From Gymnogyps californianus (taxonomy: Eukaryota; Chordata; Aves; Accipitriformes; Cathartidae), in contig NC_059482.1 in assembly GCF_018139145.2 (NCBI RefSeq), positions 21,599,332 through 21,663,331 of the forward strand: a DNA stretch of 64,000 nt. Direction: 5' to 3'. This document shows, one piece after another, positions 33,901 to 43,570 of the stretch. The translations under genes were made by a program, and so were the position numbers. The notes beneath the pieces were generated by a model, which worked only from the letters and a program-made list of their open reading frames with translations, ran no database searches and was not told where the DNA came from. The number at the start of each line of letters is the position of its first letter. The first letter of the stretch is position 1.

Positions 33901-35388
33901 CTTTCAGGTGCCCCATGGTATCGCTGTCCTATCTGCCCCGGATGGCCTCAGCGTCGCTGCCTTATGGTGGAATATTAGCTGGGACCTTGGAAGGAGCCTG
34001 CTTTTGGGAACAGAAAGCTGGCAACTCCTACCGGCCTCATCACCTGCCACTGGAACCTGGAGGATGCATCGATATTCAAACAGAGATCAGCACACGGCAC
34101 TGCCTCGCGACATACAGGCCTAGTACGTAACGGCGTGCGTCTGCAATGCGCTTCTCATTGCCACTCTGGCCTGCTGTTTGAGTTCAACAGCAGCTTTGGT
34201 GCTGAGGGCACAGCAGAAACGTTGTACCTGCTGTAGCCAGAGCAATGAGCGTCTGCACATAGATAAGAATTGGGTGAGGGCAAAAGGAGGCAGCTGCAGG
34301 GTGGCGTTGCTTGTATTCCTACAGTTAAAACTTGTCTGCAATTCGATTTTCCAAAGGTTACCTTTTTATTTCTGCCACACAGGTAAAAATAACCCATGTG
34401 TGCGTTGTGTGATGATGGAACTGACTTGCAGCCCACTGACAGAGGCCTCTGAAGACGTGGTGTGTTCTTCTAACCCGGTTCAGACTTTCAGTGCGGGGCC
34501 TACCTGCAAGTTGCTGACCAAGAATGCCATTTTTCAGAGCCCGGAGGAGGATGGCAGCGTCTTTGTGTGTGCTGGTGATGAGGCGTCTAATTCTGCCCTG
34601 GTATCTCTCGTTCTTTTCAGTGCGGTGGAGGGTTTTATTGCAATTTTTAGGCGAGAAGCCTTATCAGTCACAGCATCAGTGTGTGTTGGTGGGAATTGTC
34701 TTGTCACGCCCATGACCCTGTGCAGGTTGGTCTGTTGTAGTTGCTATAGCAGGTGTAACTTTCTGATAGCGTGGGACACGCAATATTAGTCAAGACCTGT
34801 GGTCCACATCCATCGAAAGGAATGTAGGCAGCGAGCCCCTGTTGTCCACCAGAGGAATGCAGCTGGGCACACTGGCGCAACTGGGCACTGTAAGTGGTGT
34901 AACAGACTTGGTGGGGTAGCTAGCGTGGTAAGTGCTGTGAGGGATGGACGCAGGCTCTTCAGGAATGACAGGGAAGATGAGGAGAAGGGTTGCTCTTTAT
35001 ATGAAAAAGCAGCTCAGATGCAGAGGATGGAGAATGGGCTGCACGAGAGCTCGTGAGTCAGGGTCAGAGGAGAGGGCCGTCGGGGTGACATGGTGCTGCG
35101 AGTCTGTTAAAGACCAAGCAGGGTGTGAAAGTAGAGAAAGGGTCCTGTAAGTAACTTGAGGAAGGTCTTTTCTCTAGAGAGAGGAAGCTGCGTTTTGGAT
35201 GGGAGGGGAGAATCCTGCAGTCTTTGACCTTGTCTGTTCCACAGCTATGGGATGCTGGCAGTGGCTCCTTGCTGCAGAAGCTGCAGGCTGACCTGCCTGT
35301 GCTGGATATCTGCCCCTTGGAAGTGAACCAAACCCACCTCCTGGCTACTCTGACTGAGAAGATGGTGAAAATCTACAAGTGGCAGTGA
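15555..35388 (+). CDS. RFWD3: E3 ubiquitin ligase RFWD3 (twelve coding exons, 748 residues)
   Basis: RFWD3 is a nuclear RING-type ligase that ubiquitinates RPA and RAD51 at stalled forks and supports interstrand-crosslink repair (Fanconi gene FANCW). The twelve exons join without a frame break to 748 residues; human has 774. Order: a poorly conserved N-terminus with a basic GGSQRT block and an acidic serine-rich stretch; the RING (Cys260, Cys263, Cys280, His282, Cys288, Cys300, Cys303); a coiled coil from about 333 to 385; and WD40 repeats from about 450 to the end ([66 protein letters not shown]). The position of the usual fifth zinc ligand is Gly285; human also has glycine there, so this is a family trait. 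The start ATG opens the human-like MAxExMExD. Confidence 0.96.
17308..17543 (+). CDS. RFWD3: RFWD3 coding exon 2, acidic serine-rich region
   Basis: Encodes [13 protein letters not shown], matching human PLDAYFQVSRTQ, and then [18 protein letters not shown]. The donor is GTTTGT, weaker than the others, but the frame across the junction requires it. Confidence 0.9.
19291..19379 (+). CDS. RFWD3: RFWD3 coding exon 3
   Basis: Encodes [18 protein letters not shown] and an acidic [11 protein letters not shown] tail. The TTTAG acceptor keeps the frame; an AG seven bases later does not. Low conservation, so less certain than the RING and WD40 exons. Confidence 0.82.
19488..19685 (+). CDS. RFWD3: RFWD3 coding exon 4, RING finger
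   Basis: Encodes [34 protein letters not shown] and KCPQ, almost the human sequence. It contains all but the last zinc-binding cysteine, which opens the next exon. 66 whole codons. Confidence 0.97.
21690..21715 (+). repeat. 13-base tandem duplication, two copies (one mismatch)
   Basis: GGTGTCTGTATGA followed directly by GGTGTCTGTATGT in an RFWD3 intron. A small slippage-type duplication. Confidence 0.8.
21892..21983 (+). CDS. RFWD3: RFWD3 coding exon 5
   Basis: Starts with the last RING cysteine and encodes [20 protein letters not shown] and [10 protein letters not shown], as in human. Donor GTATGG. Confidence 0.95.
22181..22206 (+). repeat. 13-base tandem duplication, two exact copies
   Basis: TTTCTTTTGGAAC twice in a row in an RFWD3 intron. 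No function implied. Confidence 0.85.
24172..24286 (+). CDS. RFWD3: RFWD3 coding exon 6, coiled coil
   Basis: Encodes [20 protein letters not shown] and [18 protein letters not shown], a heptad-rich coiled coil matching human. Donor GTGAGT. Confidence 0.95.
25758..26000 (-). mobile_element. CR1 LINE fragment, 5'-truncated
   Basis: The + strand begins CATAGAATCGTTTAGGTTGG and continues AAGGGACCCC with AGCCCAACCC, the reverse complement of the well-known 3' end of chicken-repeat-1 elements. Farther along, AATTTTTTTTTTTCCTAACA and TCTAATCTGAACTTG fit the CR1 consensus as I remember it. The element's sense strand is therefore the minus strand. It is diverged, and its inner boundary is approximate. 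It lies in the 5.2 kb RFWD3 intron and supports a sauropsid source. Confidence 0.85.
29459..29687 (+). CDS. RFWD3: RFWD3 coding exon 7
   Basis: Encodes the end of the coiled coil, a Ser/Gln-rich linker and the conserved [20 protein letters not shown] and [16 protein letters not shown] that lead into the propeller. Preceded by a long T tract and TTTGCAG. Confidence 0.95.
30890..31040 (+). CDS. RFWD3: RFWD3 coding exon 8, WD40
   Basis: Encodes [20 protein letters not shown] and [20 protein letters not shown] with LDNTLKLT, clearly RFWD3. GACAG acceptor, GTGAGC donor. Confidence 0.96.
33111..33287 (+). CDS. RFWD3: RFWD3 coding exon 9, WD40
   Basis: Encodes [20 protein letters not shown] and [20 protein letters not shown], nearly identical to human. 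CTGCAG acceptor, GTATGG donor. Confidence 0.97.
33908..34122 (+). CDS. RFWD3: RFWD3 coding exon 10, WD40
   Basis: Encodes [20 protein letters not shown] and [20 protein letters not shown]. The GTACGT donor at 34123 was chosen over a GT four bases later because only it gives the human-like RPSKN junction without a stop codon. Confidence 0.95.
34383..34600 (+). CDS. RFWD3: RFWD3 coding exon 11, WD40
   Basis: Encodes [16 protein letters not shown]..., then [20 protein letters not shown] and [11 protein letters not shown]. The first half is more divergent from human than the rest. Donor GTATCT. Confidence 0.94.
35245..35388 (+). CDS. RFWD3: RFWD3 last coding exon
   Basis: Encodes [27 protein letters not shown] and [15 protein letters not shown] followed by TGA. 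Human ends LTEKMVHIYKWE. Confidence 0.96.
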   Translation, partial: LWDAGSGSLLQKLQADLPVLDICPLEVNQTHLLATLTEKMVKIYKWQ

Positions 35389-36298
35389 GAGCGGTCCCCA
35401 CGCCTGCCACAGAGAGGCTTTCCAAATATGCTGCTGACGAACCCTACGCAACCGCTCGGTCCCAGGCTCTGCTGTCCTGCACGTGCTGCTTACAGGAGAC
35501 AGGAACCGCTACAGCACCTTTCTGGCAGTAGGCAGGAACTGGGTGCCTGGAGCAATTCCCTTCTTCCATCTTCCTTTTTAGGTCTGCCCTTACTTCTTCT
35601 TTGGTCAATTTTCTTCGGTCAAACTCCGCAAGCTGCCTCAGCACAGCAATAATTCTTGGACTGTCTCCAGCGTGTGTTGCTGCACTTTTTTTCCAGTGTG
35701 AATACAGCACAGGGACTTGCAAATCTCTTCTACGAATCAGCAAAATACGAGGCACTTGAAGACCTGAGACTCCCACTGCACTTTCTTGTGGAGTCCTGCT
35801 GTGATTACTGGGTGATGAAAAGGTTGGCAATATTGGCACCTCGCTAGCATGACTGATACTCGGTGTAAAAGCAAGGTCACTGCTTTAGGGAGCATACTCC
35901 CGTGTTCTTTTGAAGGTCTAGGGTCAGTTGGCAGTTATTCCCTGATGAGGACAGACCCTGTTTTCTGGCCATGGAGAGAACAGGCTTGGAAAATCTACAG
36001 GGAACCTTTTTCTTTTGTGGTTTGTTTTTGTTTGTTTTTTTTTTTTCCCCTTCAGCATATAATTTGCACTGTAATTCCTTAATTCTCTGCCTCCATTTCC
36101 TTCCCCTTCTCTCTTCCCTGTTTCACCCGCAAGCAAACTTGGACAGTTTGGTTGTGGAAAACGAAACTAGAGAAGTACAGGTGAAGAGGAGGAGATGATT
36201 CTTCTGCTGCTGAAGTCCGTGGTGTCCTTCCTTAAAGACAGCAATGTACTGAAACGGACAGTACCTTGGAAAAGAATGCTGGCTGCTTATTTTTAGTT

Positions 36299-36326
36299 GG
36301 GGGGGGGGGGTTGCCCCCCCCCCCCC
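36299..36326 (+). repeat. Poly(G)/poly(C) foldback
   Basis: 12 G (36299-36310), TTG, then 13 C (36314-36326). The two homopolymers are perfectly complementary and only three bases apart, so the RNA could form a 12-pair all-GC hairpin in the RFWD3 3' UTR. It could also be a sequencing or assembly artefact. Confidence 0.85.
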
Positions 36327-36917
36327 TTTGAGGAACTGTTGGAAACTCAGGGATTTCATCAGCTTGCTTTCACTGGCCTTTTGCCTTCCTTAAATCATAG
36401 TTGCCAGCTCACTGGCCGGTCACAGACAGCTTCCAGTTGTATTTGTGTGCAAGTGTGGTGCAGACTCGCTGGTTTATGTAAATCTGAGCCCACTGGGTGG
36501 GATCACAGGTCAGGGGATGTGTGCTGGCCAGGTACAGTGGGCTCTTCGCACCCTTACCAGCAATATGCTGAGGGGTGCGAGAATGTTTATCTCCAGGTCA
36601 GATCACGAAAGACTTAGGTTTTATTTTATGTTTAACGAAAGCAAACTTGCAAGGATGCTGGAAGCTGCAAGACGAGTTCCCTGTGCTGGAAACATATCCC
36701 TCGGCATGCCTCTGGCCGTGGTAAGCGGCATCCGTCCTGGTTGGATTGAGTGTGCCACCACTTAAACTGCCGGAACAATTTTATTTTCTGAAGTCTGGGG
36801 CTTGCACAGTATGATCCTGTTTGTCTTCCCTCTTTAAAAATGAGATTGGGAAGATCTCTGCTTAACTTTATATTTTTCTGTATAGTATTTTGTTCCTATA
36901 TTTTTATATCCTGTAAA

Positions 36918-36923
36918 AATAAA
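36918..36923 (+). terminator. RFWD3: RFWD3 polyadenylation signal
   Basis: Canonical AATAAA in an A/T-rich context, with a TGGTGGTGCTG stretch about 25 bases downstream as the GU-rich element. Confidence 0.85.
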
Positions 36924-36943
36924 GCATTTATAGTTATCAAATA

Positions 36944-39900
36944 TAACTGGTGGTGCTGTACTTGAAAAACATGTCTCAGTGACATGTTCACTGCGTATCT
37001 TGTGAACATAAACAAGCATCCCCGTATGCAGGTAAGGTTTCTCGTGCTTTGTATTACTTCCAAGTCACGCTGGGCTTCAGACTGAAATAATGGAGGCTTT
37101 TAGTGAATGAAGAGTCCTCGCTGGGCCATCCTTTTAACTGGAAATAAACTCACCGACGTGAGACTTTTTGGCATTTTAACGATGATCAGGAACAAAGGGT
37201 TAGTAGAAAGAATAATGTCGTGAGAAGGTCTCCGGTAATGCCAGTTAAAACCAGAAGGAGCAGGCTGCGCTCTGCCAACTTCGTGCAATGAGCTGCATGT
37301 TCTCGGCCATTTTGAGGCATCATTTATGCTCAGTCAACTCCAACCCCTTCTTCCCACAAGGAATTTGGAAAATTTTAAATATACGCAGGAAAAGGAATTA
37401 AAAGGCCTCTCAGCTTTTGATTTTCTAGGTAGCACTTGTTTTCTACTTTACACTGCCCTACAGGAATAAGAAGTACAACTTAAATGCTATTAAAATATTA
37501 ATGGAAGATGACACTTTCATGTTCTCTCAGTTTTCAAATCCAGAGTTTTAAGAAAAATTTCAGAGATTTGAGATGTGAAGAACCTTTGAACGCTGTCCTA
37601 GTGACAGGTTTGCAGCACCTAAATTGCGTGCAGAAAGCCATCAGCATCGAGGGCTGATAAAAGGTCAAATGTGTTAAATATTTGCTCCTCTCTGTCTGGA
37701 GTCAAAGGGGCAGATTCTGGGATGGAAGGAAGAAAGAAAATCAGCGTCTCTGCGCTATGCAGGGCAGCTGTGATGAGAGGCTGAGCTGTTTCACTGGTGT
37801 TTTAGGCAATAAGCCACAGCGTGGCTATTTCTGCCTCTGTCTCTGGGAAGATTTTATTATCGTGGAGCAGGGCGGCCCCGTGGCAATTCCTGTAGTAAAT
37901 CTGATGTGAGGTGATAGGTAAAGCCGGGCAGCGCTCTGGTTCCTGCAGCCGGGGCCTTGCTTTTAGCTGTGAACAGGCTTTTTTTTTTTTTTTTTCTTTT
38001 AAATTATTTTTCTCCAGGCTTTCCGGAGAAGGGCTGTCTTCCACCTGTCCCTCCGACAGGAGTGATCCAGCGTTAGGCTACGGTGATCTGCGGAGCGAGC
38101 AAAAGCCTGGGCCGGGAGGCAGCCAGCTCCCCGCCTGTGCCTGGCCTCTGCACCGTGGGGACTTCGTTGCCATAGCATCTACCCTTGCGTTTTAGCCGTT
38201 GGTTTGTAGTGAGTCAGGGGTGAGATTTCAACAAATATAGTCCAAAATGTTGCAGATGACAAAAGGTAGCGCTAAAAAAGCGTGAGCAAAGAAGCGAGCG
38301 CAGCTTGGTGTGCGTGCACGCAAGGCAGGACCTGCCAGCGCCTCGCTTGGCTCTGGCTGTGCCTGCCGCTTCCTGGAGGACGGAAAAGCAACTATTTTGT
38401 CTGTCCTGAACCAAATTGGATTAAAACCAGGTAATGCAGCAAGGGAAACAAGCAGCTTAATCTGAACCTTGTTACACTGAGGTAGCCAGAGCATCCCAGT
38501 GGGATTTCATTTAGTTTTCGGTTTGCAAGGAGACGTGGCAAGGTTTTCTGCTAATGTAGATTAGCAGATTTTCTACCAAGGCAGTAAATTCCTTAACAGA
38601 CCTGGCTTTCTGCTGGTTTATGAAGGAGAGGGAATATGAGGAAAAGGAGTTCAGGGAGGAGGAAGAAGAGAGGAGGGAAACAAAGGAACAAGCAAGCAAA
38701 AACTAGTTTTCTATTGGGTTTGATTTGCTGGAACTAGTAAACGTGAAAGGACAGATTTCGCTGCAGAGAGAGGTGGGGAGAAAGGGGCAAGGTCTCCCCT
38801 GCTGGGATGCGCTTTCAACTTTCTATCAGCAAATCTGCAGTAAAGGCTTTTTCCCAGCTAAAATGTGAATTAGTTGAGTGCACAGGCACCCTTTGAGTCT
38901 AGCTGCAGCCCTAAATGTTGCGGAGGTGCCTGCGCAACCGAGCAGTCTCGCAGCACCTTGGCAGCGGGACTGCCCCTCCGCCGAGCTGCCGTCCTCCCTT
39001 GCGAGCACTCTCGGCCTCCAAAGTCAAGCGTGTTGATGTAAACAGCCTCCGTCACTCAGGATATCATTGTTTATTTGCTTTTGAGATAGTTAAAGATATT
39101 TAGAGAGAATGCTGAGAAGGCAGAAACGCCTCATGCTGGCATCACTCCTCTTTGCTGAAGAGGACAGGCTGTGCTCGGATGGCAGCCGGAGTGTTACGGA
39201 GCACTGGGTGCTGGGGGGTGGGTGCCCGTAGGAAACTCCTGCTCCGGTACAGGGGCATTCATTGATTAAGTCTTGGAGCAGTAGCAGCATCTTGAGAGCA
39301 CCGAGGGCACGTGGGATGTTGCTCCTATCCCATCTCTTGCAAAATAGTGCCTCTAAGTAGCAAAAAACCAGAGGAGTTTGGGGAACTGTGCCCTAAAACG
39401 CGTTATCTAATCCTTGGGACAAACTTAGCAGGTAACAGGCCCTGTCCAGCCTGTGCTGGTCAAGAGAAAAAAAATGCCTCGAACTAATTTTGGTGATTAT
39501 CCCACCCAGTGAAGTGTAACTAATTTGAAGGTCCAGGGGGTTTAGTCTCGCATCAAATTCAATTTGCTGTTTCCGCTAGCGGCGGAGGTGGCAGAAGGGG
39601 GAGCGAGCCCCCCGTGCTTCCGACGGCGTCACGCTGGGAGCAGCACTGAGTGCTCGGGAAGGCAGAAGCAGGATTGGGAAAGAATTGTGGCAGGTTGGAG
39701 GAAGGGTTAGAAAATTGCTCATTTTTTTGGGTAAAGTTAGGTGCTAACTGCAATGCAGAGCTGCATAAATACAGGGGGGAGCAACAGGCTCTGCAAGAAC
39801 GACCCGGGGCTTCCGATGCTTCAAGAAGCAAAGACACGTCAACAGCATCGCTCTTGCGAAAAACACAAATGTCACGTCGGGCTGGAGGAAGAGTTGTGCG

Positions 39901-42900
39901 TAAGAGGCACAAAGCTCCCCTTGCGCTTGACACTCAGGAGGTTGCAGGTGGAATATTGTCTCCTGTTTGTCCACAGCTTCCTTGGAAGCTAAATACTGCC
40001 GTGGCTATCTGGTTATTTCCGAACGTGGATGAGCAACGGTGCTGCAGGACTCTTGACTTATGAGAAAAGCTGAAACAAAGTGGGGCTGAACCTGCACACG
40101 TCGTGCAAATAAAACACGAAATACCAGGCTAGTGTTGCTGCCTTAGCCATCGAGAAAAAGCGCTAAATGGTAGCGGTAACGAAGCGCCCGACTAGGTTCT
40201 ATGCAACAGCATTTGTTGGTGGAGATGATCATCAGTTGGGAAAGGCAACGCTGAAGTTTTGGGGGACCCATAGCATTGGAGGGAGGCAGCTGAGCCAGTC
40301 TGCATGCATGGGAGAGGGCCTCGGCATGCTGTGTGGAGACCGAGCCGAGATTCGGAGCGGTGCCCATGGCTGCACTGCAGCGAGGGGTCTGTATCCAATT
40401 AAAAATTGGAGCAGCTCCTCTGCGTGGAGCGAGGAAGAGCTTTTCTTCTCCCCGAAGCAGTAAGCTGGAGGGTGAGGACGCTGCTAGGAAGGAGCGAGAG
40501 GCATCCCAGCAGCTCAGCTCACCCTGGCCTCGCTCTGCAAAGCTGGGGGCTGTATAAATGCGTTTTATTGCTTGAAGTGGCGAGACTTAAATGCGCTGCC
40601 CGCTACAAAAGCAGACGACTGCAAGCACTTAATGCAGCACCCAGCGTCTGAGAGCCTTGCTGGTAAAATGCTTAAAATGTGGCAATAAGGGAATTTCCAC
40701 TGAGCCTGTGCCGAGGGAGAGGGGCTGCAGCTGCAGCTGGGGTTATTGCATGGGCAGAGATGTCGCTATGCACAAAGAAATACCTCTTCCTTGTTTAACT
40801 TGCTGTGTGGACACGGTGAACGTAGGGCTCTTTTTATGAAATGCTTAGTTAATGGCGGATTACACAGGATGGTAAAATCCAAGGTTAGGAGGAGGCTTCC
40901 TGTGAGCACAGGATGCTCGGCAGAAGGATGTGGGCTGCTCGTCACAAAACGAGCCTCCAGAGAGCTCCCAAGGGTGTGGGAAGGAGAAGGGAGCCGTAAC
41001 CCAGCTCCGCTGCTCCCCTCCGTCCTCGTCCTGTGACGGATGGAGGAGCAGAGCCAGCTCTCGCGCTGGGCCAGCTCTTCAAATAACTTCCACTAAGCCA
41101 AACGGGCTGCCAAGCACGGGCTGGATTTTGCTGGCTTTTAAGTGTTCCCAGCTGCGCGGCCCCTGGGTGCCAGCACAAAGCCACTTTCCCGAGCGCCGTG
41201 TCCCAGCGTGACACTCGAATGCAAGAAGCACGGGGACTTTGCCAGCTGAGCCCCCTCCCTCTCCTGCCCTTGTCTCCACCCGGACGAGGCGGCTGCAGGT
41301 TGGTGGCCGCGGTGGGCTCCAGCTTGCTCGCGGTGCTCTGGTAGCTCCTGGTGCGGGTAAGATGGCTGGTGGCAGCCCCAAAAGAAGGGCTTTGCCCAGG
41401 CAGGACGAGGCAACCTGGGGCAGGAAGGGAGCAGCCCTACAGCTCTGCTTCACCCCAGCTCACCGAGCCAGGGCAAACCCATGGAGTGCCCTGGCATCCA
41501 GGCAAAAGCTTCTGACTTTCGACCGATGCTGGCTTGTGCTGGGAAAACCGCTCCTGGAGTCAATCAGGCAGAGGAATTGAGATGGGATTCTCCCTGTCCC
41601 CCGTTTCCATCTGCTGTTGGAAGCAAAGCTGAGATTTTGGGGCAAACCCATCCCAGGAGGGTGCTGTGGGCTGGCCTGGTGAGATCCTGCTGCTGGGAGA
41701 CTGGGAGGGCACCCGAAAAGCTGTGGTTGCTGAGCTGCTGGCAGACCTGTGTCCCACCGCTGCCGCTGACCCAAGACCTGGACAGATTTTTTTTTTACTG
41801 TGAAATTCAGAGGTCTGGCTGCTGGGGCGGAGCGGGCCACGGCACTACCAAAATGCTGCTCCGACAGAGGCTGCGCGGTTGCGGACACCGCTTTTAGATG
41901 ATCCGTCACCAAATTCAGCATCTGACTCCCCCTTGTTGGCCTAGGAGGAACTTGTAGATCCCATCTACAATGGGATCAGCCATTGTAGATCCTGCTTCGG
42001 GGACAAGATCGCTCTTACAGGAGCACCCGTTTCTCTCCATCCCCATGAAGAAAGCCCGGAGCCACGATGGAGCATGACATACCAAATCCCAGCCCCGAAA
42101 CAGAGGGTCCTACACTGAAAGGGCAGGAGGTGCAGCCAACCCACCAAACCCTAAAACGAGCAGTCTTGTGGCACCCCCCAAAATGTGATTTTTCTGCCCT
42201 TGTTCGTCTGCCTGCTCCCTGGGGGGTACCCCGGGGCTGGGCCACCCCGGCGCAGGTAGTGGGATTCATCCCGTCCCCTCCTGCCAGCCGGGCCGTCCTG
42301 CCCCAGGAGGGGCCGCGGGTGCAGCCATGCGTGGGCAGAAGATCAGCCCAGGTGGTAACTCAGCACCCGGCGTGGGGAAACGCCAGCACGAAGGTCGCCT
42401 GTGTCGGTGGGGTTTGCTGCCCATCGCCGGGACGATGCAACCCTTAATTGCATGGTCCCGCGCTGTTTTGTTAATATGAGCCCTTGCCCGCAGGCTTCCT
42501 GGCTGGCTGGCAGCCACTATTCAATATTTTGTGTTTTTTCCCAATATTTTATTCAAGCTTTTGTTTTTTTGGAGCAGCTATTCCATATTTTTTCTTCATT
42601 GTTCCATATGTGGCCCCAAGTTTTCTTTACTGCACACTAGTCCAACCCTGCTCTGAGCACCATTTCCTCACAACCTTTCCTACGTCCTCCATCCCCGGGG
42701 CAGCCAAGAGCTTCTCAGGCTTTTAACAACTCTCCCTGTTGTCCCTCCGAGGAGGACGGCACTGCGAGCTCTGTTTCACGGGTGGGAACAGAGAGATTTA
42801 GGGCAAAAACTGGCCACAGCTGCTGGATACCCGCTGTGGGAGGCGCAGGGCCAGGCTGCCTTCCCAGAGGCGTGAGTGTGCCCCAAGGCACGGCTCCTCG

Positions 42901-42960
42901 TGGCCCCTGCCACCGGCGCTGGCTCAGCAGTTCGGCAAGTGCCGTCCTGCACGGCTGACG
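36944..42960. other. RFWD3-GLG1 intergenic region
   Basis: Six kilobases with no supported gene. All open frames are short and show no recognisable domain. Contents worth noting are the nested inverted repeat at 41952-41992 and a block of AATATTTT/CCATATTTT sequences around 42520-42610. GC content rises from about 42.8 kb toward the GLG1 CpG island. Confidence 0.65.
41952..41992 (+). repeat. Nested inverted and direct repeat
   Basis: Three copies of an 8-9 base word in alternating orientation: TTGTAGAT, ATCTACAA(T) and ATTGTAGAT. They give three perfect, mutually exclusive stems: 41952-41959 with 41963-41970, 41957-41964 with 41970-41977 (GATCCCAT/ATGGGATC), and 41963-41971 with 41982-41990. 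TTGTAGATCC also occurs as a direct repeat (41952 and 41983). Confidence 0.85.
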
Positions 42961-42968
42961 GGCTGTGG

Positions 42969-43070
42969 GGGCCACTGTGGGGCTGCGATGGCGGCTGGGG
43001 GCCGTGACGGCCGTTGGAGGCTGTAATGGCGGTTGGGGGCCATGATGGCGCCGGGGGCTGTGATGGCGCC
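42969..43070 (+). repeat. Period-19 minisatellite with repeated ATGGCG core
   Basis: About five diverged units. ATGGCG occurs at 42988, 43026, 43045 and 43063, with the mutated ACGGCC at 43007; the steps are 19, 19, 19 and 18 bases. ATGGCG is the core of the YY1 site. The array lies 190-290 bases upstream of the GLG1 start codon. Confidence 0.7.
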
Positions 43071-43172
43071 TCGCCCTCGTGAGGCGACGACGGGCGGGGC
43101 GGAGCTACTGAGGGCGCTGAGGGCGGGGCCAGTGTGAACCACGCCCCCTCACCCCCGAAGGGGGCGCGGCGC

Positions 43173-43201
43173 GGTGACGTCACCGGCGCGCTGATTTGCA
43201 T
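43173..43201 (+). promoter_or_regulatory. GLG1: GLG1 promoter: palindromic CRE and octamer
   Basis: GGTGACGTCACC (43173-43184) is a perfect 12-base palindrome containing the full cAMP-response element TGACGTCA. ATTTGCAT (43194-43201), the octamer bound by POU factors, follows 9 bases later. Both lie 58-86 bases upstream of the GLG1 ATG, in a TATA-less CpG island. CREB/ATF and CREB3-family factors are the obvious candidate binders. Confidence 0.75.
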
Positions 43202-43254
43202 ACGGCGTGCGTGCCGCTAGGGTGGGCGGGCGGTCGCGCCGGAGGTGGCGGATC

Positions 43255-43265
43255 CAAGATGGCGC
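43255..43265 (+). promoter_or_regulatory. GLG1: YY1-type site overlapping the GLG1 start codon
   Basis: CAAGATGGCGC is a near-consensus YY1 element of the kind found just downstream of the transcription start in many CpG-island genes. Here it contains the initiator ATG. It shares its core with the upstream period-19 repeat. Confidence 0.6.
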
Positions 43266-43570
43266 CGTGCGGACGTGTCCGGAGCCGCTGCCCGGGCCCG
43301 GCGCTCCTCCTGCTCCTGGCGCTGGCGGCGCGGCCGGCGGCGGGTGGCCCTCCTCCCGCGGGCCCCGCCGCTGGCAGCAGCCTGGCCTTAGCGGGGCAGG
43401 CGGTGGGGCCGGGCGCGGCGGGCCCGCGAGGTCCCCGCGGCGGCGGCTCGGGCAGCGGGTGGAAGCTGTCGGAGGAGGCGGTGTGCCGGGAGGACGTGGT
43501 GCGGCTCTGCTCCAAGCACAGCTGGGCCAACAACCTCGCCGTCCTCGAGTGCCTGCAGGACGTCCGTGAG
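43259..43570 (+). CDS. GLG1: Golgi glycoprotein 1 (cysteine-rich FGF receptor), first coding exon
   Basis: GLG1 (CFR-1, ESL-1, MG-160) is a type I Golgi membrane protein with many cysteine-rich repeats that binds FGFs and E-selectin and affects growth-factor trafficking. This exon gives 104 codons: an Ala/Leu-rich signal peptide (PALLLLLALAARPAAG), a Gly/Ala/Pro-rich linker, and the start of the first cysteine-rich repeat (WKLSEEAVCREDVVRLCSKH, NNLAVLECLQDVRE), which closely matches human GLG1. The Gln-rich tract of the human linker is absent. The start is preferred because it opens MAPCGRVR, like human MAACGRVR. The exon ends in phase 0 at a GTGAGG donor. Later exons are outside the window. 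Confidence 0.94.

Larger units (their letters stand above)
13233..35244 (+). other. RFWD3: RFWD3 introns
   Basis: Twelve introns: 2.3 kb after the untranslated exon, then 1370, 1747, 108, 2206, 2188, 5172, 1202, 2070, 620, 260 and 644 bases. A/T-rich, with T runs near 22899-22917, 24786-24808 and 28265-28288. One CR1 fragment and two 13-base tandem duplications are listed separately. No other gene or RNA gene recognised. Confidence 0.7.
35389..36943 (+). other. RFWD3: RFWD3 3' UTR
   Basis: About 1.55 kb from the TGA to the expected cleavage point after AATAAA at 36918-36923. It contains a T-rich tract (36026-36049) and the G/C foldback at 36299-36326. The open frames on both strands show no recognisable similarity. 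Confidence 0.75.

Noticed and set aside
34123..34126. Alternative RFWD3 donor GTAACG at 34127
   Set aside because: Joining from there puts a TAA stop straight after the junction; GTACGT at 34123 gives the human-like RPSKN sequence.
42515..42615. Cluster of CArG-like words (AATATTTT, CCATATTTT, CCATATGTGG)
   Set aside because: None fits the full CC(A/T)6GG consensus; more likely a plain A/T-rich patch.
42637..42700. Possible second CR1 remnant (CTAGTCCAACCCTGCTC)
   Set aside because: Only about 17 bases resemble CR1 and the flanks do not continue the match.
36944..42960. Possible gene between RFWD3 and GLG1
   Set aside because: All frames are short, unconserved as far as I can tell, and lack paired splice signals joining into a sensible protein.
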